Positions 7,862-17,254 are shown, counted from the stretch's first letter. The stretch: DNA of 64,000 nucleotides from Rhabdobacter roseus (GCF_014202275.1 NZ_JACHGF010000002.1:186001-250000), one strand, 5' to 3'. Notes: generated from the letters alone by a model not told the origin. Program-made: numbers and translations.

Positions 7862-8713
7862 ATGGGGCTACCCAGGTGGTAGACAGTGCGGCGATCGTGG
7901 CGTTGGGAGGTAGGTACCCAGGGCTACCTATTTTTTGTTCCTAATCCCTGCCAGAGCGGCCTCCGATACGGGGCAAGGAAGCGCCATTCGCAGGTACTTA
8001 AGGCAATTTGAAAGACGTTCAAGAAATTCAACGATTCACTCGCCTGGCAGAGTCAATAATTCGTGTTTTAGCCAAATGGATTATCGTTTAAAAAGCCTGA
8101 AAGAAGAAGCAAGGAAAGGGGGTAAAGATTTACTAGTAAGGTACTTAATGGCGTTGGCGGTCGTTTGGTTTCTGCTGAGGCCTTTCACAAAGTACCTGGT
8201 TTTGAACTCCCGAAGTACCCTTGTTTATCTGCCATAATCTGTGGTTTTAAACCAAAAAATGGTCAAAAAAGGAGTGCTTTTTTGAAACGGAAAAGCCGCC
8301 TGTGATCTACCCTTAAAACCCGTCTTCCGCTTTCTTCTGCTCTGTTAATGTCCAGTTACTTAACGTACTTTCTATGTTCGGAGCCCTGGGTACTTCGCCG
8401 GTACGTATTCCGTAGAAACGCGCCAAAGTAGGTAAGGCTAACCGGCTTTTATCGTCCACTTAGTTGTCGTTTTTTCGGGAAGGTACTTGCTGATCCGGAC
8501 CATTCCCTAACTACCAACGTAAGGAAAATAACCGCCCTTGCTAAGCAAAAAACTAACAGAAATAAAGTGCTTTGAATCGAGCCAAGTACCTGGAATTTAG
8601 AAAGGTTCTTTGCCTTCTGGCGGGGCCCGGAAGCCGTAAATGAAAGGCACGTACCGGCGAGGGTACCCGGCGTACGGGCAGATGTGGGAAGTGGAGCAGC
8701 GAGTATAAACACA
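7862..8713. other. Long intergenic region with no convincing gene
   Basis: About 850 bases. The + strand has an open frame at 7935–8237. Its later part (from the ATG at 8079) would give a short basic peptide with one hydrophobic segment (YLMALAVVWFLL). The − strand has an open frame at 8449–8730 with a hydrophobic stretch. Neither has a recognisable domain or obvious ribosome binding site, and codon use looks unlike neighbouring genes. The stretch is rich in the GTAC motif. It may hold a degraded gene. Confidence 0.4.
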
Positions 8714-8744
8714 ACGAAGCCACTCCGCATGAGAGTGGCTTCGT
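8714..8744 (-). terminator. Terminator hairpin for the 8772–9203 gene
   Basis: A 12-bp perfect stem (ACGAAGCCACTC / GAGTGGCTTCGT), read on the minus strand, is followed by TGTGTTT. It lies about 28 bases after the stop codon. Confidence 0.7.
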
Positions 8745-8771
8745 CGAGAATACGAATGTATCATCAAGAAA

Positions 8772-9203
8772 TTAAGCCTTTTTTCTGGGCTCGGATTCGA
8801 TGAGTTTTAGCTCAAAGCTGTTTTGGCTACCTTGGTACTCAAAAGGCTTGGCGGCGTACACAAAACCGGTGTTTTCAAAATCGACACCCTGCTTGGTTAA
8901 GATTCCTTTGAGGGGAATGGAGTAGCCCCGGCCACGCTTTACAATAGCAAACGCGAATTCATCGCTGGGGTCGGCCTCAACCAGAAAAATAGAAGTAAGT
9001 ACTTTTTTACGGGTATTGGCTCCGATGCGGAAGGTACTTTCTAAACCAACGCCGAGTTCTTCCAGGGTATTGCTAGGGAATATTAGTTGGCCTTTGGAAG
9101 AAATGGAACAAGTAGGTAGTTCGTTTTTTTCAACCTTAGCCTTGGTTTTGGTCTGAACGGAATTGTCGGCTGGTGAAAAGAATTGAATGTCTTTTTTGCT
9201 CAT
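8772..9203 (-). CDS. Uncharacterised 143-residue protein
   Basis: I do not recognise this protein. It is small and charged, lacks a signal peptide or membrane segment, begins MSKKDIQFF and ends with a basic tail. Residues about 34–60 (SSKGQLIFPSNTLEELGV...FRIG) loosely resemble the KGQ-x-x-x-P...LG...G pattern of AbrB/SpoVT-type swapped-hairpin DNA-binding domains. The following half does not match anything I know, so DNA binding is only a possibility. The gene has its own terminator and an AT-rich upstream region containing TAAACTTTG, one base longer than the TAnnTTTG promoter consensus. It is probably a monocistronic cytoplasmic protein. Confidence 0.6.
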   Translation of the reverse strand: MSKKDIQFFSPADNSVQTKTKAKVEKNELPTCSISSKGQLIFPSNTLEELGVGLESTFRIGANTRKKVLTSIFLVEADPSDEFAFAIVKRGRGYSIPLKGILTKQGVDFENTGFVYAAKPFEYQGSQNSFELKLIESEPRKKA

Positions 9204-9568
9204 GATTCATTGTTTTTAGTTGTAAGATGGGCAAAGTTTAAAAAAAAATACTATATCCCATAACCTCAACCGTAATAAATCGCTTTTTTGGTAAAAAAAG
9301 ATACATCTACTTTTTAATTTATTCAGGAATGACTCATTTAATCGGTACCTTCGAAGGCCTAGGTCGATTTTAAAATATTAAAAGGATCGACTGGATTTTT
9401 AATAATACAGAAGAAAAAAGAAAGCGCTTCGTGGGTTATAATCAGAAGTTATTTGGTGAAATGGGCAGAGCTCTCCGGGAGGGATGGGAGAGAAATGGGT
9501 TGTGTTTGGGCGGGCTACCAAAGTACTTTTGCCGCACTTTCGTTTTTGGCAATTAAATCACCGGATAC
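9204..9568. other. AT-rich intergenic region
   Basis: The left part is A/T-rich and probably carries the promoter of the upstream minus-strand gene. I see no gene, and no strong hairpin near the 3' end of the neighbouring phosphoesterase. Confidence 0.5.
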
Positions 9569-10078
9569 TTAGTACAAGGCCGAGCGTAAACCAAGCTCCA
9601 CTACTTCCATGTTGGCGATCTGTCCTTCGTGGAGCGAGAAGCGCAGGGCTGTGCGTACTTTATGAAAGCCTTCGCGTCCGGCCGCGCCGGGATTCAGGTA
9701 CAGCATCTGGCCCAGCTTGGGGTCGCGCATGACGCGTAGGATGTGCGAATGTCCACACACGAAGATGTGGGGCGGCTGGGCCAGCAACTGCGGCCGTACC
9801 TGAGGATTATAGCGCGGCGGGTACCCGCCAATGTGCGTCATCCACACCCGGAAGCCTTCCAATTCAAAGCGGCAGTTTTCCTCAGAACGTAGCTTGACCT
9901 CCTTGCCGTCGATGTTGCCGTACACGACGCGCAGCGGTTTGAAATTTTCTAATTGTTCGATAATACCGGCATCGCCCACGTCACCCGCGTGCCAAAGCTC
10001 GTCGCATGGGGCAAAGTGCTGGAAGAGAGCGGGGTCCAGGTAGCCGTGGGTATCCGAGAGCAAACCGATTTTTAGCAT
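9569..10078 (-). CDS. YfcE/MJ0936-type metallophosphoesterase
   Basis: 169 residues from the ATG at 10078; a longer frame to 10102 exists, but MLKIGLLSDTHG is the typical family start. All five metallophosphoesterase signature blocks are present in order: SDTHG, HAGDVGD, YGNID, THIGG and GHSH. They supply the dinuclear metal site. The protein is cytoplasmic and likely hydrolyses phosphodiesters; YfcE-type enzymes act on small model substrates and true substrates are mostly unknown. The gene stands alone, divergent from the KAS III gene, with about 145 bases between the two starts. Confidence 0.9.
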   Translation of the reverse strand: MLKIGLLSDTHGYLDPALFQHFAPCDELWHAGDVGDAGIIEQLENFKPLRVVYGNIDGKEVKLRSEENCRFELEGFRVWMTHIGGYPPRYNPQVRPQLLAQPPHIFVCGHSHILRVMRDPKLGQMLYLNPGAAGREGFHKVRTALRFSLHEGQIANMEVVELGLRSALY

Positions 10079-10222
10079 GGAAGCAAGGGTAAGCGTTATC
10101 AAATTTCGTAGAAACTATTGGATATATATGCGAATAATAGCACCTTTGGACGTATGCTTAGGGGAGGAGGAGCCCGCAAGGTAATCAGCACAGTATTCCA
10201 TTGACAAACTACGGTATTTAAA

Positions 10223-11278
10223 ATGATGAAAACGAAAATAGCCGGGCTGGGTTTTTACGTACCCGACTGGGTGGTGACCAACGACGAACTGACCAAGCTG
10301 ATGGAAACCTCGGACGCGTGGATTCAGGAGCGAACGGGGATCAAGGAGCGGCGCTACGCCCGCAAACACGAAGAAACCACCACCACCATGGGCGCGCGGG
10401 CCGCGCAAATTGCCATCGACCGGGCGGGCATTCAAAAGGAAGATGTGGACTTTATTATTTTTGCTACGCTCAGTCCCGACTACTACTTTCCCGGCTGTGG
10501 GGTACTTCTGCAGCGCGAGCTGGGGATTACCAAAACGGAAATAGGAGCCCTGGATATCCGCAACCAGTGCTCGGGCTTTATCTACGGCCTGTCCATTGCC
10601 GATCAGTTTATCAAAACGGGCATGTACAAAAACATCCTGCTGGTAGGCGCTGAAATGCACTCGATGGGGCTCCAGTTCAGTACGCCCGGGCGTAACGTAT
10701 CCGTCATCTTTGGCGACGGTGCCGGGGCGGTGGTGCTCCAGCCTACCCAAAAAGAGGGACAGGGCATTTTGACCACGCAGCTGCATTCGGACGGTACCCA
10801 CGCCGAGCAGCTGGCCATGATAAGCCCCGGCAGCCACGGCGGCTACCACCTCGGAAAAGAGAAGTTTGGTTTTCCGGATACCGAATTTGGCGAAATTTTC
10901 GTTTACCAAGAACTGATTGAGCAGAAAAGTTACTACCCCACTATGGAAGGCCAACTGGTATTTAAAATGGCCGTTCAGAAATTCCCCGAGGTTATCATGG
11001 AAGCACTCGCCAAAACCGGCTTAGAGAAATCGGCCATTGATTTGCTCGTGCCGCACCAGGCAAACCTTCGCATTAGCCAGTATGTACAGGCTAAGCTCGG
11101 GCTGCGCGACGACCAGGTCTGGAACAACATCCAGAAGTACGGGAATACCACCGCCGCCTCCATTCCCATCGCGCTCTGCGAGGCCTGGGAGGCTGGCAAA
11201 GTCCGGGAGGGTGACCTGGTTTGTCTGGCGGCTTTCGGAAGCGGTTTTACCTGGGGCTCGGCCTTGATCCGGTGGTAA
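10223..11278 (+). CDS. 3-oxoacyl-ACP synthase III family protein (FabH-like)
   Basis: 351 residues. The ketosynthase III catalytic triad is visible: Cys116 in NQCSGF, His278 in PHQANLRI and Asn308 in KYGNTTAAS. The GDGAGAV loop is also present. Housekeeping FabH condenses acetyl-CoA with malonyl-ACP to start fatty acid synthesis. This copy is not beside fabD, plsX or rpmF, where the housekeeping gene commonly lies, and it is slightly longer than typical FabH. It may be a paralogue acting on another acyl primer. Two ATGs open the gene; the first is used here. The next gene follows 57 bases later. Confidence 0.88.
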   Translation: MMKTKIAGLGFYVPDWVVTNDELTKLMETSDAWIQERTGIKERRYARKHEETTTTMGARAAQIAIDRAGIQKEDVDFIIFATLSPDYYFPGCGVLLQRELGITKTEIGALDIRNQCSGFIYGLSIADQFIKTGMYKNILLVGAEMHSMGLQFSTPGRNVSVIFGDGAGAVVLQPTQKEGQGILTTQLHSDGTHAEQLAMISPGSHGGYHLGKEKFGFPDTEFGEIFVYQELIEQKSYYPTMEGQLVFKMAVQKFPEVIMEALAKTGLEKSAIDLLVPHQANLRISQYVQAKLGLRDDQVWNNIQKYGNTTAASIPIALCEAWEAGKVREGDLVCLAAFGSGFTWGSALIRW

Positions 11279-11302
11279 TGTAGTGGGGCGGGGTACGGAA
11301 AG

Positions 11303-11310
11303 TACCTTTG
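11303..11310 (+). promoter_or_regulatory. Possible −7 element (TACCTTTG) overlapping a GTAC motif
   Basis: TACCTTTG matches TAnnTTTG 26 bases before the next start codon. It is formed by an AAGTACC motif followed by TTTG, so it could equally be a chance product of the abundant motif. Confidence 0.3.
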
Positions 11311-11335
11311 CCCGAGGAAATAAACAGAAGAACGT

Positions 11336-11950
11336 ATGAAGATGGTGATGCTTTGCCGGTGGTTGTTTTTGGTATTGGGGGGTGTTTCGGCGCACGGCCA
11401 GGAGGTAGTGTACGACGTATGGCTGTCGGGCAGAAACGTGGGGCATCTTACCGTCTCTCCGGCGCAGGGAGGCTCCCCGAGCCACCAGAACCTAAAGGTA
11501 GAGGGAAATATTAATACCTTTTTTTATAAGGTAATCTACGTAGGAGAAAATACGTACGAAAAAGGCGTTTTGAAAACCTCGCTCTCGAGCCAACACGTAA
11601 ACGGTCAGTTTAAAGAAAAAACGCAGACGTACCAAAAAAACGAAGGGTACCTGATTGCGCATACCGAAGAGAAAAAACCACGGCGCCTCCTGCCGGAAAT
11701 GCCGACGCCCATCCTGAACACCGTAACCAGTCTTTACTACCGCGAACCCGTGAACTACCGACAGGTCTACTCCGAGCGCTACGGTCAAATGGTCACCATC
11801 GACAAGGTAGGTCCGGCGGCTTATAAAGTAAACATGCCCGACGGCAAAGCAACCGTTTATAAGTACGAAGGTGGGCGGTGCCAAGAGGTTCTGGCGCGCA
11901 TCGCGGGCTTGTCGTTAAACTTCAAACTACGCGAGACTAACTCAAACTAA
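11336..11950 (+). CDS. Exported DUF6134-like protein
   Basis: 204 residues with an N-terminal signal peptide (hydrophobic residues about 3–20, probable cleavage near AHGQ). The mature part is β-rich and starts EVVYDVWLSGRNVGHLTV, which resembles the DUF6134 family of secreted Bacteroidota proteins of unknown function. No catalytic motif is apparent. Lys/Glu/Tyr-rich strands suggest a β-sandwich or lipocalin-like body in the periplasm or outer membrane. It follows the KAS III gene on the same strand but may have its own promoter. The family assignment is from memory of its pattern and is moderate. Confidence 0.6.
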   Translation: MKMVMLCRWLFLVLGGVSAHGQEVVYDVWLSGRNVGHLTVSPAQGGSPSHQNLKVEGNINTFFYKVIYVGENTYEKGVLKTSLSSQHVNGQFKEKTQTYQKNEGYLIAHTEEKKPRRLLPEMPTPILNTVTSLYYREPVNYRQVYSERYGQMVTIDKVGPAAYKVNMPDGKATVYKYEGGRCQEVLARIAGLSLNFKLRETNSN

Positions 11951-12133
11951 CAACTGTTTTATTGGAAAAAAGTACCTCCGTTTATTCCTGATCGGAGAAA
12001 TAAATTCGTGGGTAGGTTTGGTGGAAACTAACATTTTAGTTAATTTTAACAAAAATTAACGTAGCGGCGTGCAACTATATCCCGCGTAGTTACGACTTTT
12101 GAACTATTCTTCCACTCTAAGCCTACCTTCGCC

Positions 12134-14956
12134 TTGAAAAAATGCTTACTTCTACTGCTGATTAGCTGTATTGGCTGGTCAGCCATGGCCCAAACTACGG
12201 GTCGCTACACCATCAAAGGGACTGTTATGGACTCAACGGGCAACAAGCTGCCCGGCGCCACGGTGATGCTCCTGCTCCCGAAAGATTCTTCGCTGGTCAA
12301 TTACGGCCGCACCGACACCGAAGGGGCACTGGAATTCAAGAATGTCAAACGAATTACCTACCTCCTCAAGATTTCGTACGTAGGGTACCTGCCCTTTCAG
12401 CAAGAAGTAAAACCTACCGATGAGGCCATCAACGAGCTGGGTACTTTGCAAATGAAGGAGCTCAACCAGGACCTGTTTGAGGTAGTGATCAAGACGGCCC
12501 GGGCCCCGCTCAGCATCCGGGGCGATACCGTCGAGTACAACGCCAGCTCCTTCAAAGTACCTCCCGGATCTACCGTAGAAGACCTGCTACGGCGCTTGCC
12601 GGGGATGCAGATCGGACAAGACGGAAGTATCCAGGCCCAGGGGGAGGAAGTAAAACGGGTAACGGTAGACGGCAAGCGGTTTTTTGGGGATGACCCCAAA
12701 ATGGCCACCAAGAACCTCCCGGCCGATGCCATTTCCAAAGTACAGGTCTTTAACGACAAGTCGGAGCAGTCGCGCATTACGGGGGTAGACGACGGCAAGC
12801 GAGAGAAAACCGTCAACCTTGAGCTAAAAGACAGCCACAAGAAAGGGGGCTTTGGCAAAGCCACGCTGGGGGCCGGTACCGACTCCCGGGCGGAGGCCAA
12901 GATCAACTACAACCGCTTCAATGACAAGCAGCAGTTTGCGATCGTGGGCTTCGGCAATAACGTCAACCAGACGGGGATGTCCTGGGACGACTACCAGGAT
13001 TTCCGGGGTAGCCAGTCGTTTAACTGGGGCGATAACGCCGACTTTGGGTTTAGCAGCGGAGGGATGTATTACTACTCTTCGGGCGACGACGAAAGCGTGA
13101 CGCTGCAGCCCGGGGGCGGAAGCCGAGACCGGGGCTTTACCAAAAACTACGCCGGCGGGGCCAACTATAACTACGACGACAAGAAAACGAAGCTCAACAC
13201 CAGCTACTTTTACAACCAAACCGAGCAAACCCTTGATGCCTTCTCGCAAAGGGAAAATTTCCTGAGTAACAACACTTCCTTCCGGACGCTGAACGACAAC
13301 ACCCGCCTAAACTTCAACGCCAACCACCGCGGTAACCTGCGTTTTGAGAAAAAGCTTGACTCCCTCAATACGCTGGTCATATTCAGTAATGGCCGCTACG
13401 GGCAAGGAAATAACCGCTACAATAGCCTTCAGCAGTTTTACCGGAATGACGGTACTTTGTCCAACCAGTCGACAATTAATAACTTCAATCAATTTAACTC
13501 GTTTGCCATAGAAAACGCGATGATCTACCGGCACGAGTTTCGTAAAAAAGGACGCAACTTTGCGGCCAGCGTGACCTACAACGTCAGCAACTCCCAGGGA
13601 GATGGGGATCAACGGTCAGTTAATGAATTCTTTTTTGAAGGCAACCGCCCTGATTCGCTCTTGAACATTAGCCAGGTCAACCAAACCAACAGCCTGCGTA
13701 ATGTAATCAAAAGCAGCGTGTATTACATTGAGCCCTTCGCCAAGAAGTTCTTCTGGGAAACCTTCTACAACTTTAGCTACCGTACCGACGAAGTGGACCG
13801 CGACGTGTCCGACCGTCGGGGAGACGTAGAGGTACGGAATAGCTTCCTGAGCCGCTACTACACCAACAACTTCACCTACAACCGGCTGGGTACTTCGGTT
13901 CGGTACTCGCACAAGGGCCTGAATCTGGTGGCGGGTCTGGCGGGGCAGCAGTTTAAGCTGCGGGGCAAGTACGCCGAAGACCAAACGTCACGGGACTTTG
14001 GGCGCATCGACCGGACTTTCTTTGCCTGGATTCCCAACGTTTCGTTCAACTATAACCTTAAAAACAACCGTTACCTGCGGGCTAATTATAGTGTCAGCTT
14101 ACAGGAGCCTTCCATCCGGGATTTGCAGCCAATCGTAGACAATAGCAATCCGCTTTACATTCAGATAGGTAACCCGGATCTACTCCCGCAAACGTACCAC
14201 AACGCCAGCGTAGGATACAGTCACTTCAATCCGGGTAATTTCACGCAGTTTTTTGTGAGCCTTAACTACACCTACAACGTCAATCAAATTATTTATAACC
14301 AAACGATCGACGAAAACTTCGTGACAACTACCCGCCCTACCAACATCACCGGTGGGGAGCGATTGGGTGTGTACGGCAACTACGGCTTCCCGCTCAAGAA
14401 AACCAAGGCTACACTGAACGTATTCTCGTCGCTGAACTTCAGCAACAACATTACGTTTATTAACGCCGTCGAAAACCAAACCCGCACCGACGCCTACAAC
14501 GTGGGCGTACGGCTGGATCTGACGCCGGTAGACTGGCTCACCTTCTACCCGAATGCCAACTGGAACATCAGCAATACCCGCTATTCCATCAATACGTCGC
14601 AGAACCAGCAAATCGTGAATAATACCTACGGAGCCGAAATGAACATACGCCTGCCGAAGGATATTTTCATTAAGTCAGACTTTGTGCACCGTTCTTATGT
14701 CAACGAGCGCTTCGGGTTTAATCAGCAGATTCCGATCCTGAACATGGCCGTCTATAAACTATTCCTCAAGAACAAGCGGGGCGAAATGCGCCTGACGGCC
14801 TACGACGTGTTCAATCAAAACCGCGGTATTACCCAGTTTGCTTCCCAAAACTTTGTGTCCCAGGAGCAGATCCAAACCCTGGCGAGGTACTTCATGCTCA
14901 GCTTTTCGTACAACATGCGGGGCATGAAGTCGACGATTCGCCGGCAGAGTTATTAA
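12134..14956 (+). CDS. Outer-membrane β-barrel protein, TonB-receptor-like with CarboxypepD_reg domain
   Basis: 940 residues from a TTG start; the nearby ATG is out of frame. A signal peptide (KKCLLLLLISCIGWSAMA) is followed by a carboxypeptidase-regulatory-like β-sandwich at about 22–110 and a plug-like region at about 115–240 (GDTVEYNASSFKV, VEDLLRRLPGM, VTVDGKRFFGDDP). The remainder is a long β-barrel rich in aromatic-ended strands and Asn. This is the outer-membrane β-barrel 3 architecture of Bacteroidota, distantly related to TonB-dependent receptors. The GLPGLI gene follows after 22 bases, the usual arrangement for this subfamily. The role is probably uptake or export across the outer membrane; the substrate is unknown. 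A TAGGTTTG at 12013–12020 is a possible promoter element. Confidence 0.88.
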   Translation: MKKCLLLLLISCIGWSAMAQTTGRYTIKGTVMDSTGNKLPGATVMLLLPKDSSLVNYGRTDTEGALEFKNVKRITYLLKISYVGYLPFQQEVKPTDEAINELGTLQMKELNQDLFEVVIKTARAPLSIRGDTVEYNASSFKVPPGSTVEDLLRRLPGMQIGQDGSIQAQGEEVKRVTVDGKRFFGDDPKMATKNLPADAISKVQVFNDKSEQSRITGVDDGKREKTVNLELKDSHKKGGFGKATLGAGTDSRAEAKINYNRFNDKQQFAIVGFGNNVNQTGMSWDDYQDFRGSQSFNWGDNADFGFSSGGMYYYSSGDDESVTLQPGGGSRDRGFTKNYAGGANYNYDDKKTKLNTSYFYNQTEQTLDAFSQRENFLSNNTSFRTLNDNTRLNFNANHRGNLRFEKKLDSLNTLVIFSNGRYGQGNNRYNSLQQFYRNDGTLSNQSTINNFNQFNSFAIENAMIYRHEFRKKGRNFAASVTYNVSNSQGDGDQRSVNEFFFEGNRPDSLLNISQVNQTNSLRNVIKSSVYYIEPFAKKFFWETFYNFSYRTDEVDRDVSDRRGDVEVRNSFLSRYYTNNFTYNRLGTSVRYSHKGLNLVAGLAGQQFKLRGKYAEDQTSRDFGRIDRTFFAWIPNVSFNYNLKNNRYLRANYSVSLQEPSIRDLQPIVDNSNPLYIQIGNPDLLPQTYHNASVGYSHFNPGNFTQFFVSLNYTYNVNQIIYNQTIDENFVTTTRPTNITGGERLGVYGNYGFPLKKTKATLNVFSSLNFSNNITFINAVENQTRTDAYNVGVRLDLTPVDWLTFYPNANWNISNTRYSINTSQNQQIVNNTYGAEMNIRLPKDIFIKSDFVHRSYVNERFGFNQQIPILNMAVYKLFLKNKRGEMRLTAYDVFNQNRGITQFASQNFVSQEQIQTLARYFMLSFSYNMRGMKSTIRRQSY

Positions 14957-14978
14957 TCATCTCTTAATCATTGATAGT

Positions 14979-15719
14979 ATGAAATTAATTCGAATCCTGC
15001 TCTTTACACTAAGTACCCTGCCCGTATGGGCGCAGCCGGTAGAGGGCGTAGTTACCTACGAGCGAGTGCAATACTGGACCAAGATCAACGCGCGCCTGCC
15101 CTTCCTGAGCCAGGAAGAGAAAGACCGCATGAAAATGACCTGGGGGAGTAGCGATGGCTATAAAGAAAAAACCGTGCTGTACTTCAACGAAAACCAGAGC
15201 AAGTACACCAAGAACACCGAAGCCACCGGTGGCTATTCCTGGAGCAAAGAGGAGGATATTTTTTACCGGGATTTTGCGAATGGAACTCAGAAAAGCCTCC
15301 TAGCCATGCTGGGTAAAACCTACCTGCTAGACGATTCCCTGCCGGAACCCCACTGGAAAATCATGAACCAGATCAAGGACATCAGCGGCCATGTGTGTAT
15401 GCTGGCCGTGATGGATGACACCGTCCGGAAGCAGACCATCAAGGCCTGGTTTGCGGATGACATCCCGGTCATGGCGGGCCCCGAAAAGTTTTTTGGCCTG
15501 CCCGGATTGATTTTGGAAGTAGATGTCAATGACGGAGATGCCATCATTACGGCCATAAAAGTAGAGATGAAGCCAGTCACGGAGGAAATTAAGTTACCCA
15601 AGAAGCTAAAAGGAAAAAAGCTGACCAACGCCCAATACGAGTCGCTTATCAGCAATCATATCCAGGTGAGTCAGAAGGCATACCGAAATCCGTATTGGGA
15701 TATGAGGTATTGGTATTAA
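14979..15719 (+). CDS. GLPGLI family protein
   Basis: 246 residues with a signal peptide (cleavage near VWAQ). The name-giving motif GLPGLI is present exactly at residues 173–178, within FFGLPGLILEVDV. A conserved AWFADDIPVMAGP segment precedes it, as expected for the family (TIGR01200). These periplasmic or surface proteins are confined largely to Bacteroidota, and their biochemical role is not established. They are typically encoded just after an outer-membrane barrel gene, as here. The mature protein is β-rich with a basic KKLKGKK stretch near the C-terminus. A terminator follows, so the two genes form a closed operon. Confidence 0.93.
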   Translation: MKLIRILLFTLSTLPVWAQPVEGVVTYERVQYWTKINARLPFLSQEEKDRMKMTWGSSDGYKEKTVLYFNENQSKYTKNTEATGGYSWSKEEDIFYRDFANGTQKSLLAMLGKTYLLDDSLPEPHWKIMNQIKDISGHVCMLAVMDDTVRKQTIKAWFADDIPVMAGPEKFFGLPGLILEVDVNDGDAIITAIKVEMKPVTEEIKLPKKLKGKKLTNAQYESLISNHIQVSQKAYRNPYWDMRYWY

Positions 15720-15751
15720 AAAATAGCTGGATACAAAACTAGTCCATTGGG

Positions 15752-15786
15752 CCCGGCGGCACGTATTGTGTGCAGCCGGGTTTTTT
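15752..15786 (+). terminator. Rho-independent terminator
   Basis: CCCGGC...GCCGGG with additional inner pairs (GCAC/GTGC), followed by six Ts. It ends the barrel–GLPGLI operon. Confidence 0.85.
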
Positions 15787-16282
15787 AATGTCCTTCGGGG
15801 AAAGAGGATCCGGCGGGCATACCACCAGCTAAAAAGGCCCCATAATCGGTTTTTGCAGAATAGGTGCTTTTAGGGAGGCACGCGCCGAACTCCCGAAAAG
15901 CTAAAAATTTCATTATAAAATAATTAGAAATGGGGAAGAGTACTGCTAAAAAGTACCTTTCGGGCAAAGGCTAAAGAGAACTTTTTGTTTGGGGGTTTTG
16001 TGATTAATTGATTGTTTTACAGAATGTTATCGTTAATTAGTACAAGCGATAAGTACCTGGTCGCCCATGACGGTCTAAATAATTTGCAGCTTTGGCACAA
16101 TAATTTGGTAAGAATAACAATGAAAGTACTACGTTTTTAAGCCGAGTATGTTAATTTTGCAACCTGAAACGCTTGAACAATACGCCGATGGTTTGAGAAT
16201 CAAGAACTCATTTTCAAACTTTTATGTTTAAAACAACTGAAATAAAAATAACCAATCACGCTTAATTTAACTCGCTAACCCC
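15787..16282. other. AT-rich intergenic region upstream of the OmpA lipoprotein
   Basis: About 495 bases, AT-rich. A 60-codon minus-strand frame (15785–15967) overlaps the terminator and has no recognisable features, so I do not call it. The right part is the upstream region of the next gene. Confidence 0.5.
16152..16159 (+). promoter_or_regulatory. Possible −7 element (TAATTTTG)
   Basis: An exact TAnnTTTG match 123 bases before the OmpA-lipoprotein ATG, which would leave a long AT-rich leader. No obvious −33 TTG. Confidence 0.35.
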
Positions 16283-17170
16283 ATGCAAAAAACAATTGTT
16301 GCCATTGCCCTCTTACTTACCCTTGGATCTTGTGCCAGTAAAAAGAAAATGGTTGCCTTAGAAAATAAGGCCAATGAAATTCAATTACAATTAGACAAGG
16401 CTAGGGCTGATCTGAACGATTGTGACGGAAAAACGGCTAACCTGAACACGCAGCTCAAGCAAAGAGCCGATGAGCTGGCCAGCCGGAACAGTCGGGTAAA
16501 GGAATTAGAGGACCAGGTTGATTATCTGAAAAAGAACAACAACCAACTGTTGGACCGTATGTCTGACTTGTCGGTAATTTCCAAAGAAGGCGCTGAGAGC
16601 ATCAAGCGCTCGATGGAGACGATGAACCAGCAAGGTAAGTACATCCAAAACCTGAACACGAGCATCCAACGCAAGGACTCGCTGAACATGGCGCTGGTGA
16701 TGAACCTGAAGCGCTCGCTACAAGATGTGAGCGACGAAGACGTTCAGATCGAAGTGAAGAAAGGCGTTGTATACGTGTCTCTGTCGGACAAAATGCTTTT
16801 CAACACGGGTAGCTACAACATCACTTCCAAAGCAGAAGTAATTTTGGGTAAAGTAGCCCGCATCCTGAACGACTACAAAGAAATCGAGATTCTGGTAGAA
16901 GGCCACACGGATAACGTACCTTACCGTAGCGAAAACCTGGTAGACAACTGGGATCTTAGTGTGAAGCGGGCAACGTCCGTAGTAAGAACGCTACAAGAAA
17001 AATACGGTGTATCACCTACCCGCATGATTGCCGGTGGCCGTGGCGAGCACCTACCCAAAGTGGGTAATGATAGCAAAGATAGCCGTAGCCAAAACCGTCG
17101 CACGGAGATCATCATTACGCCTAAATTGGATCAATTCTTCAATCTGTACACGCCCCAAGCTGGTAAATAA
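16283..17170 (+). CDS. OmpA-family lipoprotein with coiled coil
   Basis: 295 residues. Lipobox LTLGSC makes Cys17 the lipidation site. Residues about 22–130 are Gln/Lys/Glu/Leu-rich and strongly coiled-coil-like. Residues about 160–285 form an OmpA C-terminal domain with EGHTDNVPY, NWDLSVKRA (the aspartate and arginine that grip diaminopimelate in peptidoglycan) and RRTEI. It is anchored by lipid in a membrane and non-covalently to the cell wall. It resembles Pal-like tethers but has a long spacer and no β-barrel. Codon use is more AT-rich at the 5' end. It is monocistronic, ending at a strong bidirectional terminator. Confidence 0.92.
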   Translation: MQKTIVAIALLLTLGSCASKKKMVALENKANEIQLQLDKARADLNDCDGKTANLNTQLKQRADELASRNSRVKELEDQVDYLKKNNNQLLDRMSDLSVISKEGAESIKRSMETMNQQGKYIQNLNTSIQRKDSLNMALVMNLKRSLQDVSDEDVQIEVKKGVVYVSLSDKMLFNTGSYNITSKAEVILGKVARILNDYKEIEILVEGHTDNVPYRSENLVDNWDLSVKRATSVVRTLQEKYGVSPTRMIAGGRGEHLPKVGNDSKDSRSQNRRTEIIITPKLDQFFNLYTPQAGK

Positions 17171-17196
17171 GCAAAGGGTAGTTTGAGATTACGAAT

Positions 17197-17229
17197 GAAA
17201 GCCCGCTGGCAAGTTGTCAGCGGGCTTTC
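17197..17229. terminator. Bidirectional terminator
   Basis: A 12-bp perfect stem (GAAAGCCCGCTG / CAGCGGGCTTTC) lies between two convergent genes. Confidence 0.8.
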
Positions 17230-17254
17230 GCATGTTTTAGAACTAAGGGCGCAG

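Noticed and set aside
7935-8237. 100-codon open frame with one hydrophobic stretch
   Set aside because: No ribosome binding site, no family resemblance and a long basic unstructured start. It could be a relic, so it is only mentioned in the intergenic entry.
15785-15967. 60-codon minus-strand frame
   Set aside because: Overlaps a terminator and lacks any supporting feature.
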